64,000 bases of DNA from Marinilabilia salmonicolor (GCF_003003035.1 NZ_PVTS01000003.1:124001-188000); one strand, 5' to 3'; positions 37,723 through 47,820 are shown, numbered from the stretch's first letter. Numbers and translations are program-made. Notes: generated by a model not told the origin, from the sequence alone.

Positions 37723-38115
37723 ATGGCAACCATTTTTTCGAAAATTGCAGCAGGAGAAATTCCCAGCTATAAAATTGCAGAGGACGACCGATTCTATGCT
37801 TTTCTGGACATCAATCCGCTGGCCAAAGGACATACATTGGTTATTCCAAGACAGGAAACAGATTATCTGTTCGAACTGGACGATCAGCTTCTGGCCGATA
37901 TGATGGTTTTTTCCAAAAAGGTAGCGCTGGCTATTGAAAAAGCAATTCCCTGCAAGCGCATCGGAGTGGCAGTACTGGGACTTGAAGTCCCACACGCACA
38001 CATCCACCTGGTGCCACTAAATGCAGAATCGGATATTAGTTTTTCAAAACCAAAACTGCAACTGCCCAACGAAGAGATGGGAGCAATTGCTGAAAAAATC
38101 CGGTCAGGTTTTTAG
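37723..38115 (+). CDS. HIT-family nucleotide hydrolase
   Basis: A protein of 130 residues. Opening TIFSKIAAGEIPSYKIAED and the active-site triad HAHIHLVPL (His-x-His-x-His) are those of HINT/HIT proteins, which split nucleoside phosphoramidates or similar. It is cytoplasmic, probably co-transcribed with greA, and followed by a strong terminator. Confidence 0.95.
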   Translation: MATIFSKIAAGEIPSYKIAEDDRFYAFLDINPLAKGHTLVIPRQETDYLFELDDQLLADMMVFSKKVALAIEKAIPCKRIGVAVLGLEVPHAHIHLVPLNAESDISFSKPKLQLPNEEMGAIAEKIRSGF

Positions 38116-38136
38116 GAAGTAAAACAACATACTTCT

Positions 38137-38180
38137 AAAAAGCCGTCCCCGAAGCGTCAAAACTTCGGGGACGGCTTTTT
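38137..38180. terminator. bidirectional terminator between the HIT gene and ruvC
   Basis: A perfect 18-bp stem, arms 38137-38154 and 38163-38180 around an 8-nt loop, with A-runs and T-runs on both flanks. It can end transcription from both converging sides. Confidence 0.9.
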
Positions 38181-38273
38181 TATTGGGCCACTGGCCCTCC
38201 CCTGGCCCTTCCCACGGAGGGGGATTAATAACTCTAATAATTGCAGGGGTTTACTTTGGGGGTCATCTTCTTT

Positions 38274-38834
38274 CTATTTCACCCGTCCGGGATTTTGGCG
38301 GATGAATTCTTTCCAGCTTTTGGCTCCTCCACTACTCACCAGATTTTGTTTCTGGAAAAAGTGACAAACAGCGGCAGCCAGTCCGTCTGTGGCATCCAGG
38401 TATTTGGGCATTTCCTCCAACTTTAAGTATTGCTGCAGAAACATAGCTACCTGTTCTTTCGAGGCATTACCACGACCGGTGATGGCTTGTTTAATCCGAA
38501 GAGGAGCATATTCAAAGATGGGCATTGAGCGGGAAAGTGCAGCAGCCATAGCCACTCCCTGGGCACGCCCCAGTTTGAGCATCGACTGCACATTTTTGCC
38601 GTAAAAAGGAGCTTCAATGGCGAGCTCATCGGGATGGTACGAATCAATCAAACTTACCACCCGCTCAAATATTTTTTGAAGTTTCAAATAATGATCTTTG
38701 TACTTGGCCAGTTCCACAGCACCCATAGCAACCAGTTTCGGGGTTTTCCCTGTAACCTCAATAATCCCATACCCCATAACGGTCGTGCCGGGGTCAATCC
38801 CAAGGATGATTTTCTCAGCAGGTATTTTGGCCAT
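38274..38834 (-). CDS. ruvC: Holliday junction endonuclease RuvC
   Basis: A protein of 186 residues with the RNase H-like fold. The acidic residues are visible in [14 protein letters not shown] (first Asp), [14 protein letters not shown] (Glu) and [15 protein letters not shown] (last two Asp). It resolves Holliday junctions with RuvAB, which are not in this window. It follows the DUF4286 gene by 9 bp, suggesting co-transcription. Confidence 0.96.
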   Translation of the reverse strand: MAKIPAEKIILGIDPGTTVMGYGIIEVTGKTPKLVAMGAVELAKYKDHYLKLQKIFERVVSLIDSYHPDELAIEAPFYGKNVQSMLKLGRAQGVAMAAALSRSMPIFEYAPLRIKQAITGRGNASKEQVAMFLQQYLKLEEMPKYLDATDGLAAAVCHFFQKQNLVSSGGAKSWKEFIRQNPGRVK

Positions 38835-38843
38835 AAAGGACTC

Positions 38844-39158
38844 CTAATCTATCTTAATTAATACCGAATTGAAATTGGTTACACTTTCCCCAAACCGGGC
38901 TCTAAAACGGCTGAACACAGGAGCCGACTCCTGTTGCAAAGTTTTCAATTCTGCCGGTGTGGAGCAACGTATCTGAACAGAGAAAACCAACATCTCCTGA
39001 TTTACATCCGATTCCACTTCAAAAATCTCTTTACTACTCCCAGGAACCTGTTCCAACACAAAAGGAAAAAATACTTCATCAAGCCAGGCTTCCCAATCGG
39101 AACGATACTCTTCGGTAGTGTAAAAAGATGCGTTGAATATATGTCGTTTGTTTGTCAT
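38844..39158 (-). CDS. DUF4286 family protein
   Basis: A small cytoplasmic protein of 104 residues. The pattern HIFNASFYTTEEYRSDWEAWL and the later FSVQIRCSTPAELKTLQQE match small uncharacterised Bacteroidota proteins annotated as DUF4286. The alternating pattern suggests a ferredoxin-like dimeric alpha/beta barrel. Function unknown. It precedes ruvC by 9 bp. Confidence 0.8.
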   Translation of the reverse strand: MTNKRHIFNASFYTTEEYRSDWEAWLDEVFFPFVLEQVPGSSKEIFEVESDVNQEMLVFSVQIRCSTPAELKTLQQESAPVFSRFRARFGESVTNFNSVLIKID

Positions 39159-39232
39159 ATCTAGGTTATAAACCCTCTTGGGCGAATTTAGGTGGTTCCT
39201 ATTTGATACCCGTCTAACGATGTAAAAGTCAT

Positions 39233-39487
39233 GTGTCTGGTCAAAAAGTGCCAGTTGCTAAGCCTGCCCTGATCCTTCGGGGACGCAAATGGTACTTAAT
39301 GGACAGACTCTTCTATTTAGCCTTTCTATAAACTAAGCAAATTCTGTTTTTAGAAGTGTGTTTGTTCAGAAAGTGCCAGTTACAAGTCTTGCGAAGTCCG
39401 AAAATACGGAGTTTACTTTTCGTAAATGAGTACTTTCGGACAAGCGTAACGCAGTAGATGGTACTTTATGGATAGACACGTCTATTT
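39233..39487 (-). repeat. degenerate repeat R3, two inverted copies in tandem
   Basis: 39233-39320 and 39361-39487 both run from AAAGTGCCAGTT to ATGGTACTT(A/T)ATGGA(C/T)AGAC and TCTATTTA, with different middles. The first shares GGGGACGCAA(A/G)TGGTACTT with the reverse complement of 35501-35545. The second ends inside the start of the serS 3' end. Confidence 0.65.
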
Positions 39488-40753
39488 AATCAGTTCAGTT
39501 CCCATAAACGGAACCAACACTTTCGGAACTCTGATTCCCTCAGGGGTCTGATTATTTTCCAGAATAGCGGCAACAATACGCGGAAGTGCCAATGCACTAC
39601 CATTCAATGTATGTGCCAGCTGAGGTTTCTTTTCACCAGCTTTACGGAAGCGCAACTTCAAACGATTGGCCTGATAGGTCTCAAAATTGGATACAGAACT
39701 TACCTCCAGCCATCGTTTCTGCGCTGCTGAATAAACCTCAAAATCAAAAGTCAACGCAGAAGTAAAGCTCAGATCGCCTCCACAAAGGCGAAGTATGCGC
39801 CAGGGCAGCTCAAGTTTTTCCACCACCGACTGAACATGAGCAACCATCTGGTCCAAAATCTCATAAGAGTTATCAGGATGTGCGACCTGTACAATTTCCA
39901 CCTTATCAAACTGATGAAGTCTGTTCAACCCCCGTACATGCGCCCCCCAGGAACCAGCCTCCCTCCGGAAACAGGCCGAGTAAGCACATTGCTTTACCGG
40001 TAGATCTTTCTCATCCAGCACCACATCCCGGAATATGTTGGTCACAGGCACTTCGGCGGTAGGAATCAGATAGAGGTTATCCTCTGTAACATGATACATC
40101 TGGCCTTCCTTATCGGGAAGCTGTCCGGTACCAAAACCTGAATCTTCATTAACCAAGAGCGGTGGAAGGACTTCATTATATCCCGCTTTTGTTGCCTCAT
40201 CAAGAAAGAAATTGATGAGCGCACGCTGCAGACGGGCCCCCCATCCTTTATACACCGGAAAGCCGGCACCTGTCAGCTTGGTTCCCAGTTCAAAGTCAAT
40301 TAGGTCATATTTGGACGCCAGTTCCCAGTGAGGCAGGGCATCTTCAAGCGTTGGAATTTCTCCCCCCTCGCGCTCAACCAGGTTATCATCCTCTCCCTTC
40401 CCTTCGGGAACAGTTGAATGGGGAAGGTTAGGAACCTGCACCAATAATTTCTGAATATCAGATTCTATCTCCGCAAGTTTTCCATTCAGTACACGAATCT
40501 CCTCCTTCAAAGCACCTGTTTTCTCCCGAGCTTCATTGGCTTCCTCTGTTTTTCCTGATTTAAAAAGCTGTCCAATGGATTTAGACAGGGTATTCAGTTC
40601 ATTCTGCTTCTTATCCGCCTCAGCCTGAGTCGATTTTCGATCATTATCGGCAGTGATAATTTTATTCACAATTTCACCGGCATCAAACCTCTTGGTTTTC
40701 AATCGGGTCACAACATCCTCCCGGTTTTCCTGAATGTACTTGAGTGTGAGCAT
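39482..40753 (-). CDS. serS: seryl-tRNA synthetase
   Basis: A protein of 423 residues with the N-terminal tRNA-binding coiled coil (about 30-105) and a class II catalytic core: TAEVPVTNIFRDVVL (motif 1-2 region), CFRREAGSWGAHVRGLNRLHQF (motif 2) and NGSALALPRIVAAILENNQ (motif 3). It charges tRNA-Ser and tRNA-Sec. It is a single-copy housekeeping gene flanked on both sides by degenerate intergenic repeats. Confidence 0.97.
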   Translation of the reverse strand: MLTLKYIQENREDVVTRLKTKRFDAGEIVNKIITADNDRKSTQAEADKKQNELNTLSKSIGQLFKSGKTEEANEAREKTGALKEEIRVLNGKLAEIESDIQKLLVQVPNLPHSTVPEGKGEDDNLVEREGGEIPTLEDALPHWELASKYDLIDFELGTKLTGAGFPVYKGWGARLQRALINFFLDEATKAGYNEVLPPLLVNEDSGFGTGQLPDKEGQMYHVTEDNLYLIPTAEVPVTNIFRDVVLDEKDLPVKQCAYSACFRREAGSWGAHVRGLNRLHQFDKVEIVQVAHPDNSYEILDQMVAHVQSVVEKLELPWRILRLCGGDLSFTSALTFDFEVYSAAQKRWLEVSSVSNFETYQANRLKLRFRKAGEKKPQLAHTLNGSALALPRIVAAILENNQTPEGIRVPKVLVPFMGTELIK

Positions 40754-40780
40754 ATTTTCAATATAAGATTATTATTAATT

Positions 40781-40903
40781 AGTGCTTTTCCATAAAGTCA
40801 CGTTTGCTTCCCCGAAGAATTGGGGGATGCTTTGGAAACTCAACTTTCTGAACCTACACAGCTCCTATTATCATTTTTCCCGACTTTTTAGACGGAATCT
40901 AAA
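40781..40903 (+). repeat. degenerate intergenic repeat R3, copy
   Basis: CATAAAGTCACGTTTGCTTC and ACACAGCTCCTATTATCATT followed by TTTCCCGACTTTTTAGACG match 43971-44118 and 35685-35722. A GC-poor stem around CCCCGAAGAATTGGGG lies in the middle. Confidence 0.65.
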
Positions 40904-40956
40904 TGGGGTTTTCTGAAAAAAATCAGAAGTCCCACATTTAATTTCTTTTTATTGTC

Positions 40957-41107
40957 CTTTTTGGCATTGCCCCAAAAAGAACGAAAAAAGGCTAGTCCGC
41001 TTAAACCTATCAACCCGCTAAAGCCAAAATTTCCGGCCATTGCGCAAGGCCATGAACGTCGCCCATTTTGTCTTCACGCCATACGCCGGCCCGGAAAGCG
41101 GACAGGC
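40957..41107 (+). repeat. intergenic repeat R2, copy 1
   Basis: Begins with a hairpin CTTTTTGG-CATTGCC-CCAAAAAG and continues with TAGTCCGCTTAAACCTATC, TTTCCGGC and GCCGGCCCG blocks shared in order with 44348-44499. Both copies follow an R3 copy. The remaining stretch to 41252 contains a TATCTTTG box (41213-41220) and GCGTCTTAGCGTTTAA, related to the arms around the GxxExxY gene. Confidence 0.75.
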
Positions 41108-41252
41108 CACCGCGTCTTTGAACAGTAAACATATTCTAATCACAGAAGAATTCTATCGATTAGAAATATATTAAGAAAAATCCTCATCCCTTTTCAATCA
41201 TCCTAATCTCTGTATCTTTGCGTCTTAGCGTTTAATTAAACAAGACACAAAA

Positions 41253-41294
41253 AATCTCCTGAATTTGTTACGAAAGTAACAAAAACAGGAGATT
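41253..41294 (-). terminator. terminator of rplU-rpmA
   Basis: AATCTCCTG pairs with CAGGAGATT, with an inner GTTAC-GAAA-GTAAC hairpin. On the minus strand the stem is followed by a T-run. It lies 25 bp past the rpmA stop. Confidence 0.85.
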
Positions 41295-41318
41295 CAAAGA
41301 ATTTTTTTACGAATAAAC

Positions 41319-41582
41319 TTATTCTGCAGCTGCCGGATCAACAGAAACAAAAGACTTGTCTCCCTGTCTTTTACGGAAAACAACTGTTCCGTCGGTCAGT
41401 GCAAAAAGCGTGTGGTCTTTTCCCATGCCTACATTATCGCCCGGGTGATGCTGAGTACCACGCTGACGTACAATAATGTTACCGGCTTTAACGCCCTGGC
41501 CGCCAAAAATCTTAACGCCCAAACGTTTACTTTCTGATTCGCGTCCGTTTCTGGAGCTACCTACACCTTTCTTATGTGCCAT
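41319..41582 (-). CDS. rpmA: 50S ribosomal protein L27
   Basis: A protein of 87 residues: [20 protein letters not shown] is the standard L27 start (no N-terminal extension to be processed), followed by [21 protein letters not shown]. It sits near the peptidyl-transferase centre. It follows rplU by 23 bp in the conserved L21-L27 order and ends at a clear terminator. Confidence 0.98.
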   Translation of the reverse strand: MAHKKGVGSSRNGRESESKRLGVKIFGGQGVKAGNIIVRQRGTQHHPGDNVGMGKDHTLFALTDGTVVFRKRQGDKSFVSVDPAAAE

Positions 41583-41605
41583 ATTGCATTAATTTTTTTT
41601 CGTGA

Positions 41606-41917
41606 TTAACCTTCAATGTTTTCGATCTGAATCTGGCTCAGATACTGACGGTGTCCGTTTTTCTTACGATACCCCTTGCGGCGTTTCTTTTTGAAAACGA
41701 TTACTTTTTCGCCTTTCAGATGGGCCAATACTTTGGCAGTAACTTTGGCACCTTCCAAAACGGGAGCACCAATCTTCACATCACCATCGTTGTCAACCAT
41801 CAAAACCTGGTCAAACTCTACTGAGGCTCCTTCTTCTGCATTGAGGCGGTTCACATAGACTTTACGGTCTTTCTCAACTTTGAATTGCTGGCCTCCAATG
41901 GATACAATTGCGTACAT
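41606..41917 (-). CDS. rplU: 50S ribosomal protein L21
   Basis: A protein of 103 residues with MYAIVSIGGQQFKVEKDRK at the start and the basic KKRRKGYRKKNGHRQ loop near the end, both standard for L21, which binds 23S rRNA. It is the first gene of the rplU-rpmA operon with a mapped-looking promoter about 85 bp upstream; the leader has a weak hairpin (GGAAACC with GGATTTCC) that could serve for feedback control, but this is speculative. Confidence 0.98.
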   Translation of the reverse strand: MYAIVSIGGQQFKVEKDRKVYVNRLNAEEGASVEFDQVLMVDNDGDVKIGAPVLEGAKVTAKVLAHLKGEKVIVFKKKRRKGYRKKNGHRQYLSQIQIENIEG

Positions 41918-42001
41918 TGAAATACAATTTTAAGATTCTCTCCGACAGGTGGTTTCCTTCCTGGAAATCTCTTTTCTACCCATACGGATTATTTCGGTCT
42001 G

Positions 42002-42031
42002 CAAAGGTAGTAACTTTTTCTTTTTATCAAA
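42002..42031 (-). promoter_or_regulatory. promoter of rplU-rpmA
   Basis: On the minus strand TTTG (42031-42028), 18 bp, then TACCTTTG (42009-42002): a close match to the Bacteroidota consensus. Confidence 0.75.
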
Positions 42032-42182
42032 AACACCTTAAGTATTTCTTTTAAAAAGGATCACGATTGTTCGGAGAAACTGATTCTCTGCGAACCATGC
42101 ATCTTATTATTCGCTAAAAAATGAGGATGCCTAAAAACAAATCATTAATTTTGTAGCCTCCAAGACTAAAAATACTAAGCTG

Positions 42183-43622
42183 ATGCAGAGAACAAAGGTA
42201 GCAGACCTTCTGAGGTCGAAAGAAATTGGAAAGCCATTCACCGTGAAAGGCTGGGTACGTACCCGCAGAGGAAACAAACATGTAAATTTTGTGGCCCTGA
42301 ATGATGGGTCTGGCATCAATAATCTCCAGGTGGTTGTGGATATGGAACAATTTGACGAGGCATTGGTACGCCGCATCACCACAGGAGCCGCCATTTCGGT
42401 GGACGGAGAGTTGCAGGAATCGCAGGGCGCCGGACAGAATGTGGAGTTACTCGCCAAATCCATCGAGATTCTGGGAGACAGTGATCCCGATAAATATCCG
42501 CTTCAGCCCAAAAAACATTCACTCGAATTCTTGCGTGAGATAGCCCACTTGCGTTTTCGCACCAATACATTTGGAGCCATCACACGTGTGCGTCATGCCA
42601 TGATTTTTGCGGTACACGAATTTTTCAATAAGAAAGGGTTTTACAATATTCATACCCCCATCATTACCGCTTCGGATGCTGAAGGAGCCGGTGAGATGTT
42701 TCAGGTTACCACCCTGGACATCGACAACCTGCCACGCACAGAGGAGGGAGAGATTGATTACTCCAAAGATTTCTTCGGAAAACCAACCAACCTGACGGTT
42801 TCCGGTCAGCTCGAAGGAGAACTTGCCGCATTGGCCATGTCTGAAATTTACACATTCGGACCAACCTTCAGAGCCGAGAACTCCAACACCACTCGTCACC
42901 TGTCGGAATTCTGGATGATTGAACCCGAAATGGCTTTCTATGAATTGACGGACAACATGGATCTGGCTGAAGAGTTTTTGAAGTATCTCATTCAATATGC
43001 ACTTGATAATTGCATGGATGATCTTCAGTTTTTGAGTCAGAGACTGCAACAGGAAGAAAAAGGAAAGAAGGATACCGAAAAGTCAATGGAGCTGATTGAG
43101 AAGCTGAAATTTGTTCTGGAGAATGATTTTATCAGGTTGACTTATGAGGAAGCCATTAACGTATTGGAAAATTCCAAGCCCAACAAAAAGGGAAAATTCC
43201 AATATCCTGTAAAGGGTTTTGGAACTGATCTGCAATCGGAGCATGAACGTTACCTGGTGGAAAAACACTTCAAAAAACCGGTCATCCTCACCGATTATCC
43301 CAAGGAGATTAAGGCTTTTTACATGAAGCTGAACGATGACAACAAAACCGTTCGTGCCATGGACGTCCTTTTCCCCCAAATTGGAGAAATCATCGGAGGC
43401 TCACAGCGTGAAGAGAGTTACGAGAAACTCACCGCACGCATGGCCGAAATGAACATCCCGGAAGAGGAGATGTGGTGGTTTCTGGATACCCGCCGTTTCG
43501 GAACCGTACCGCACAGTGGATTTGGCCTTGGGTTTGAACGCCTGATGCTGTTCGTTACCGGCATGACCAACATTCGCGACGTGATTCCGTTCCCAAGAGC
43601 ACCTAAAAGTGCCGAGTTTTAA
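42183..43622 (+). CDS. asnS: asparaginyl-tRNA synthetase
   Basis: A protein of 479 residues: an OB-fold anticodon-binding domain (about 15-110), then a class II core with [41 protein letters not shown] (motif 2) and [16 protein letters not shown] (motif 3). It charges tRNA-Asn directly. A TAATTTTG box at 42146-42153 is a likely -7 element. It ends in a strong terminator. Confidence 0.96.
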   Translation: MQRTKVADLLRSKEIGKPFTVKGWVRTRRGNKHVNFVALNDGSGINNLQVVVDMEQFDEALVRRITTGAAISVDGELQESQGAGQNVELLAKSIEILGDSDPDKYPLQPKKHSLEFLREIAHLRFRTNTFGAITRVRHAMIFAVHEFFNKKGFYNIHTPIITASDAEGAGEMFQVTTLDIDNLPRTEEGEIDYSKDFFGKPTNLTVSGQLEGELAALAMSEIYTFGPTFRAENSNTTRHLSEFWMIEPEMAFYELTDNMDLAEEFLKYLIQYALDNCMDDLQFLSQRLQQEEKGKKDTEKSMELIEKLKFVLENDFIRLTYEEAINVLENSKPNKKGKFQYPVKGFGTDLQSEHERYLVEKHFKKPVILTDYPKEIKAFYMKLNDDNKTVRAMDVLFPQIGEIIGGSQREESYEKLTARMAEMNIPEEEMWWFLDTRRFGTVPHSGFGLGFERLMLFVTGMTNIRDVIPFPRAPKSAEF

Positions 43623-43688
43623 TCGCATATAGCATTTGAGAATAGCATCCGGCTTTCGTCGGGTTATCTATATCCATTCCATTATCTA

Positions 43689-43716
43689 CCCCTCGATTCC
43701 GATCGAGGGGTTTTTT
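43689..43716 (+). terminator. intrinsic terminator of asnS
   Basis: CCCCTCGA (43689-43696) pairs with TCGAGGGG (43703-43710) across a 6-nt loop, followed by six Ts. Confidence 0.92.
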
Positions 43717-43964
43717 GTTTATCATCTGAAAACAATAGATCGTTAGATTTTAGAAGTTAGGAATTAGAGAAAATCGTAAGACATTGACATTCTGTATTTT
43801 ATCGAAAACACTCATTTAAACTTAAAGATTTAATTTCCAGAGCTTTGAAAAAGTTTAACGGACTATTGTGAAAAAGAAAGAGTTCAATATACACGATTGC
43901 ATTCCATCCATCCTGACGAATCCTGAATGACGAAATGCCCATTTTGACTTTCTTCCCTATTTAA

Positions 43965-44118
43965 TGTCTGTCTATAGAGTCACGTTTGCTTCATTATGCT
44001 TGCCGCCAAAATACTCATTTACCCAAGGAACCTGCGCTTTTAGCTCCTTCGAATGCCTTGCAAACGCAACTTTCCGGACGAGCACAGCTTCAATTACAAT
44101 TTTTCCAGAATTTATTTA
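43965..44118 (+). repeat. degenerate intergenic repeat R3, copy
   Basis: Shares AGTCACGTTTGCTTC with 40797-40811, GCTTGCCGCCAAAATACTCA with copy A, and CACAGCTTCAATTACAATTT with both. Part of a 1-kb gene-free region (43623-44628) that otherwise holds the asnS terminator and repeat R2. Confidence 0.65.
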
Positions 44119-44347
44119 GCCTGGTTTATTCATGAGTTTTCGTTATGAGATGTTTAAATACCAATTAATTCAGGCAGCCGCAGATAAAATTGACAAAGGG
44201 AATAGTGAACTATTTTCAAATCAATTTTATCGAGGACGCCAAAATTTAGAAGGTAGTTGAACATCGCAATAGATAATTTATGAATAATCCAGGTTAGGAA
44301 CCGCTGAAAAAGTCATCAGTCCAAATTTTAATTACTTTATTGATTTT

Positions 44348-44499
44348 CTTTTTGGCATTGCCCCAAAAAGGAAACAAAAAAGTATAGTCCGCTTAAACCT
44401 ATCTGCCCGCATCAGGCCTAATTTCCGGCTGGCCTCCAAGGCCTTGAAGTCCCCCATTAAGTCCTCTCGCCACCGCCGGCCCGCAAAACGGACGGGCAC
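44348..44499 (+). repeat. intergenic repeat R2, copy 2
   Basis: Same hairpin CTTTTTGG-CATTGCC-CCAAAAAG and the same block order as 40957-41107, with many substitutions in between. A short piece of the family (AACATTGCCCCAGAAAG) is also at 3065-3081. Confidence 0.75.
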
Positions 44500-44628
44500 T
44501 GTTTAAATTATGACCAACGACCGGCCAAAGCCTTACATCACATATCCGGGCAATAGGATTTTATGCTTGAATGAAACTTCAAATATTTTTTATTACATTT
44601 ACCTTTCAAACCCTCTAAACTACAAACA

Positions 44629-45009
44629 ATGGGCATCTTTTCTTCCCTGATGGGCAATGCCGGCATGGTTGAACCGGAAAAACTCAGAGCCGAGTACAAC
44701 AAATTACTTACCGATAACGAAGAAATTGAAATCGGCTTCAAACTTTTTCGTGACACCTTCATTTTCACCACCAAACGTCTGCTTTTAATAGACAAACAAG
44801 GACTCTCCGGCCGAAAAACAGAGTATTTCTCTGTGGTGTATAGCAGTATTTCCCGTTTCAGCATCGAAACAGCCGGAACATTTGATCTGGATGCAGAGTT
44901 AAAAATCTGGATATCGGGGGAAAGCAACCCGAGTGTTCAGAAGAAATTCAATAAATCAGTTGATGTCTATGAGGTTCAGAAGTTGCTGGCTACTCATGTA
45001 TTAAAATAA
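44629..45009 (+). CDS. bacterial PH-domain protein (bPH_1 type)
   Basis: A protein of 126 residues, soluble, forming a single PH-like beta-barrel: NEEIEIGFKLFRDTFIFTTKRLLLIDKQGLSG, read in parts, and YSSISRFSIETAGTFDLDAE are hallmarks of the PF08000-type family. Its ligand and role are unknown. The gene stands alone after the repeat-rich gap, 78 bp before the peptidase gene. Confidence 0.85.
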   Translation: MGIFSSLMGNAGMVEPEKLRAEYNKLLTDNEEIEIGFKLFRDTFIFTTKRLLLIDKQGLSGRKTEYFSVVYSSISRFSIETAGTFDLDAELKIWISGESNPSVQKKFNKSVDVYEVQKLLATHVLK

Positions 45010-45087
45010 CACTGTTTTAGGCTTTCCGAAGGCTGTCATTTAGCTTTTTTTAGTTTTCTGTTTAAACATCTCCCAAACCCCGCCATC

Positions 45088-47178
45088 ATGCGAATATCGC
45101 TTCTTTTCCTTATCCTGATCTTTTCCTTAACAACCTATGCCCAGGAGTATGCCCCCATTCATGCCCAACAGATTCCGGTCGTTGATACATTTTACAATGT
45201 ACATATTATTAAAGATTACTACCGCTGGCTTGAAAAGACAGATAGCCCTGAAACCGTTGAATGGGTAGCCAAACAAAACGAACTATCTAAAGACTGGCTC
45301 AAAAAAGCAGAAAGAAAATCCAACTCTTTCAATGAGATCTATAAAAACAAGCGCGTTCGGTATAATTTCCCTCAAAAAGCCGGCAAATACTTTTTTTCTT
45401 TTGCATACACAGATTCACGTGTAGGATCATCGCTTCTCATTAACACGAGTCGCAATAAAGAAACCAGAAAAATTCTCATAGATCCCTATAACGATATTTC
45501 CAGAAAAGACAATATTGATATTACCGGATACCAGGTTTCCAAAAACTCGGAGCTCCTGGCTTTTCAATACAACCGCAACGGAAGTGACTGGCAGGAAATA
45601 GGTGTGGTAAGGCTGCCCTCCGGAAAACAATTGAAAGACCACCTGAAAGGAATCAAGTTTTCCGAACTTTCCTGGCTGGATAACGGGTTTTTCTATTCAG
45701 TAATTGATCAGGTGGGAAAATTTGGAAAAACAACAGGCCAAGAAGTCTATTATCATAAAATTGGTAACAGCCAGGAAATGGATGAATTGGTCTTTGAAAG
45801 ACCCGAAAGACCATGGGTTCAAGTAAGCTTTATGACCACTTCTGATGAACGCTTTTTCGTATTGACAGAAAAGGATGAAATAAATGGAAAAGCAAGCGTT
45901 TTTTATAAAGATTATCATTCACATCAGCCATTTCTGCGACCATTAATCACCAACTTCGACAGGACCTTACGAATACTAGACAATCGAAATGGGAAACTTA
46001 TCGGCCTTATTTCCGACAAAACAGGCAGTAACAGGGTGGTGCAAATAGACCCGGAAAATCCTCTTCAGTGGAAAGAAATCATCCCTCCATTTTCTGATGG
46101 AGTACTGATGGATGTGGTACCCTACAAAGATCGTATGGTGCTTACAATACAGTCAGACAACCACCCCATAATTCTGGTGATGGGATATGACGGAACAGTT
46201 TTGCACCAGGCCGAATTTCCTTTCATCTCTTCCATACATGCCCTGGAAGGGGAACCGGAGGACAATCTGGTTCGCTTTGTGCTTACCTCCTGGACTGTAC
46301 CACCGGTAGTATATGAATTCAACATCAAAAGTTTTGAAAAAGAAGTGGTGGAACGGACAGAAGTCCCCTTTGATTTTGAACAGTTTAAATACACAGAGTT
46401 AGAATACGAATCAGAAGAAGGGGATAAAGTACCACTGGTATTGGTTCATAAAAAAGGGATTACCACTAATGGCCAAAACCCCCTGCTGTTAAGCGCTTAT
46501 GGAGGATTTGGTTCCATTTCAACACCTTCATATCGGTCAGAAATAATACATTTTATAGAGCACGGAGGCATTTATGCTTATGCCAACATAAGGGGAGGCG
46601 GAGACAAGGGCCCCCAATGGGCACGAGCAGGACGCGGCAAACATAAACAAAACTCATTTGACGATTTTATTGCTGCTGCCGAGTATCTGATCAACCAGAA
46701 ATACACGAACTCTGAGAAGCTGGCAATTACCGGTGGTTCCAATGGCGGGCTTGTTGTTGCAGCAGCAGCTACCCAACGCCCTGAGCTATTTAGGGCAGTA
46801 GTTCCGGTGGTGGCACCCACCGATATGATCCGGTTTGAAAAATTCACTGTTGGCCACTGGCATATCGATGAGTATGGAACCGTTGCGGACAGTGCAAGTT
46901 TCTGCAGACTGAAAAATTACTCTCCATATCATAACATTAAGGAAAACGTCAATTATCCCTCCATGCTTGTAGTTACATCCGAAAATGATGACAGGGTACC
47001 ACCATTTCATAGTTACAAATTTGTTGCCAAATTGCAGGACAGGGAAATACAAACCAACCCCATTCTCTTAAAGGTACAGGAAAATGCGGGCCACTATGGC
47101 GGACACACGTACTCTTCCAGATTACAAAACGGAGCCGATATTTATTCTTTTATTATGCATGAGTTAGGCATGGAATAA
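45088..47178 (+). CDS. secreted S9 prolyl oligopeptidase family protein
   Basis: A protein of 696 residues: signal peptide (about 1-19, ending TTYAQ), an N-terminal seven-bladed propeller (about 70-400) and an alpha/beta-hydrolase domain. The catalytic set is visible: Ser in TGGSNGGLVVAAA, Asp in VTSENDDRVPP, His in ENAGHYGGH. It cleaves short peptides after proline in the periplasm. It may be co-transcribed with the barrel protein 41 bp downstream. Confidence 0.95.
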   Translation: MRISLLFLILIFSLTTYAQEYAPIHAQQIPVVDTFYNVHIIKDYYRWLEKTDSPETVEWVAKQNELSKDWLKKAERKSNSFNEIYKNKRVRYNFPQKAGKYFFSFAYTDSRVGSSLLINTSRNKETRKILIDPYNDISRKDNIDITGYQVSKNSELLAFQYNRNGSDWQEIGVVRLPSGKQLKDHLKGIKFSELSWLDNGFFYSVIDQVGKFGKTTGQEVYYHKIGNSQEMDELVFERPERPWVQVSFMTTSDERFFVLTEKDEINGKASVFYKDYHSHQPFLRPLITNFDRTLRILDNRNGKLIGLISDKTGSNRVVQIDPENPLQWKEIIPPFSDGVLMDVVPYKDRMVLTIQSDNHPIILVMGYDGTVLHQAEFPFISSIHALEGEPEDNLVRFVLTSWTVPPVVYEFNIKSFEKEVVERTEVPFDFEQFKYTELEYESEEGDKVPLVLVHKKGITTNGQNPLLLSAYGGFGSISTPSYRSEIIHFIEHGGIYAYANIRGGGDKGPQWARAGRGKHKQNSFDDFIAAAEYLINQKYTNSEKLAITGGSNGGLVVAAAATQRPELFRAVVPVVAPTDMIRFEKFTVGHWHIDEYGTVADSASFCRLKNYSPYHNIKENVNYPSMLVVTSENDDRVPPFHSYKFVAKLQDREIQTNPILLKVQENAGHYGGHTYSSRLQNGADIYSFIMHELGME

Positions 47179-47219
47179 CCAATGAGAACCTTTGATTAAA
47201 CCAGTACAAAACTCACTTT

Positions 47220-47792
47220 ATGCCCAGATACATCATTATTCTCCTATGTTCGTTATTGTCTCTAACAGTTACCTTTGCTCAGAGTCCCGCTACACAGAGT
47301 CCGACAAAATGGACCGTTGAAGTAGTGACCTCCTGCCGAATCAATAATAATGCGAAACAAAAAGGGTTCGGTGCATTATTGTCACGAAATTTAAGTGGTA
47401 ATTGGTGGTTGCAATCAGGACTAATCTATAAATACCACAAAGATTACCCTGAAATCAACCTAACCGGCGTAAGTTATTCCTTTTCTTATGAAGCGGAATT
47501 GAGGCTTAACTACATAAGCATTCCGTTAATGCTTTTCTACAACAGTAATTTTGTCAACGCTGGATTGGGAACTTACTATGAAAGGTTTCTGAACTCTAAA
47601 GACCTTTCTGACAACCCATTCAGCGAGACCACCGCTTCACCCGGAGAAAAAAGCAAATGGTACTTAACGGGTTCTTTGGGATACCCGATTTCCATTGCTA
47701 ACCGGCTGCAGCTCGAACCAGGAATATTGTTTAACCTCGCCAACGAAAAAATTTATAAAGACCTAAAAATTTCACTCAAATATAAATTCTAA
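47220..47792 (+). CDS. small outer-membrane beta-barrel protein
   Basis: A protein of 190 residues with a signal peptide (about 1-20, ending TVTFAQ), alternating polar/hydrophobic strands, and a terminal aromatic residue (KYKF). It fits the OmpW/OmpX-like small barrels common in Bacteroidota. It is 41 bp after the peptidase gene on the same strand. No specific function can be read. Confidence 0.75.
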   Translation: MPRYIIILLCSLLSLTVTFAQSPATQSPTKWTVEVVTSCRINNNAKQKGFGALLSRNLSGNWWLQSGLIYKYHKDYPEINLTGVSYSFSYEAELRLNYISIPLMLFYNSNFVNAGLGTYYERFLNSKDLSDNPFSETTASPGEKSKWYLTGSLGYPISIANRLQLEPGILFNLANEKIYKDLKISLKYKF

Positions 47793-47820
47793 AGATGAGG
47801 GAATTTCTTAATCCGGGTGT

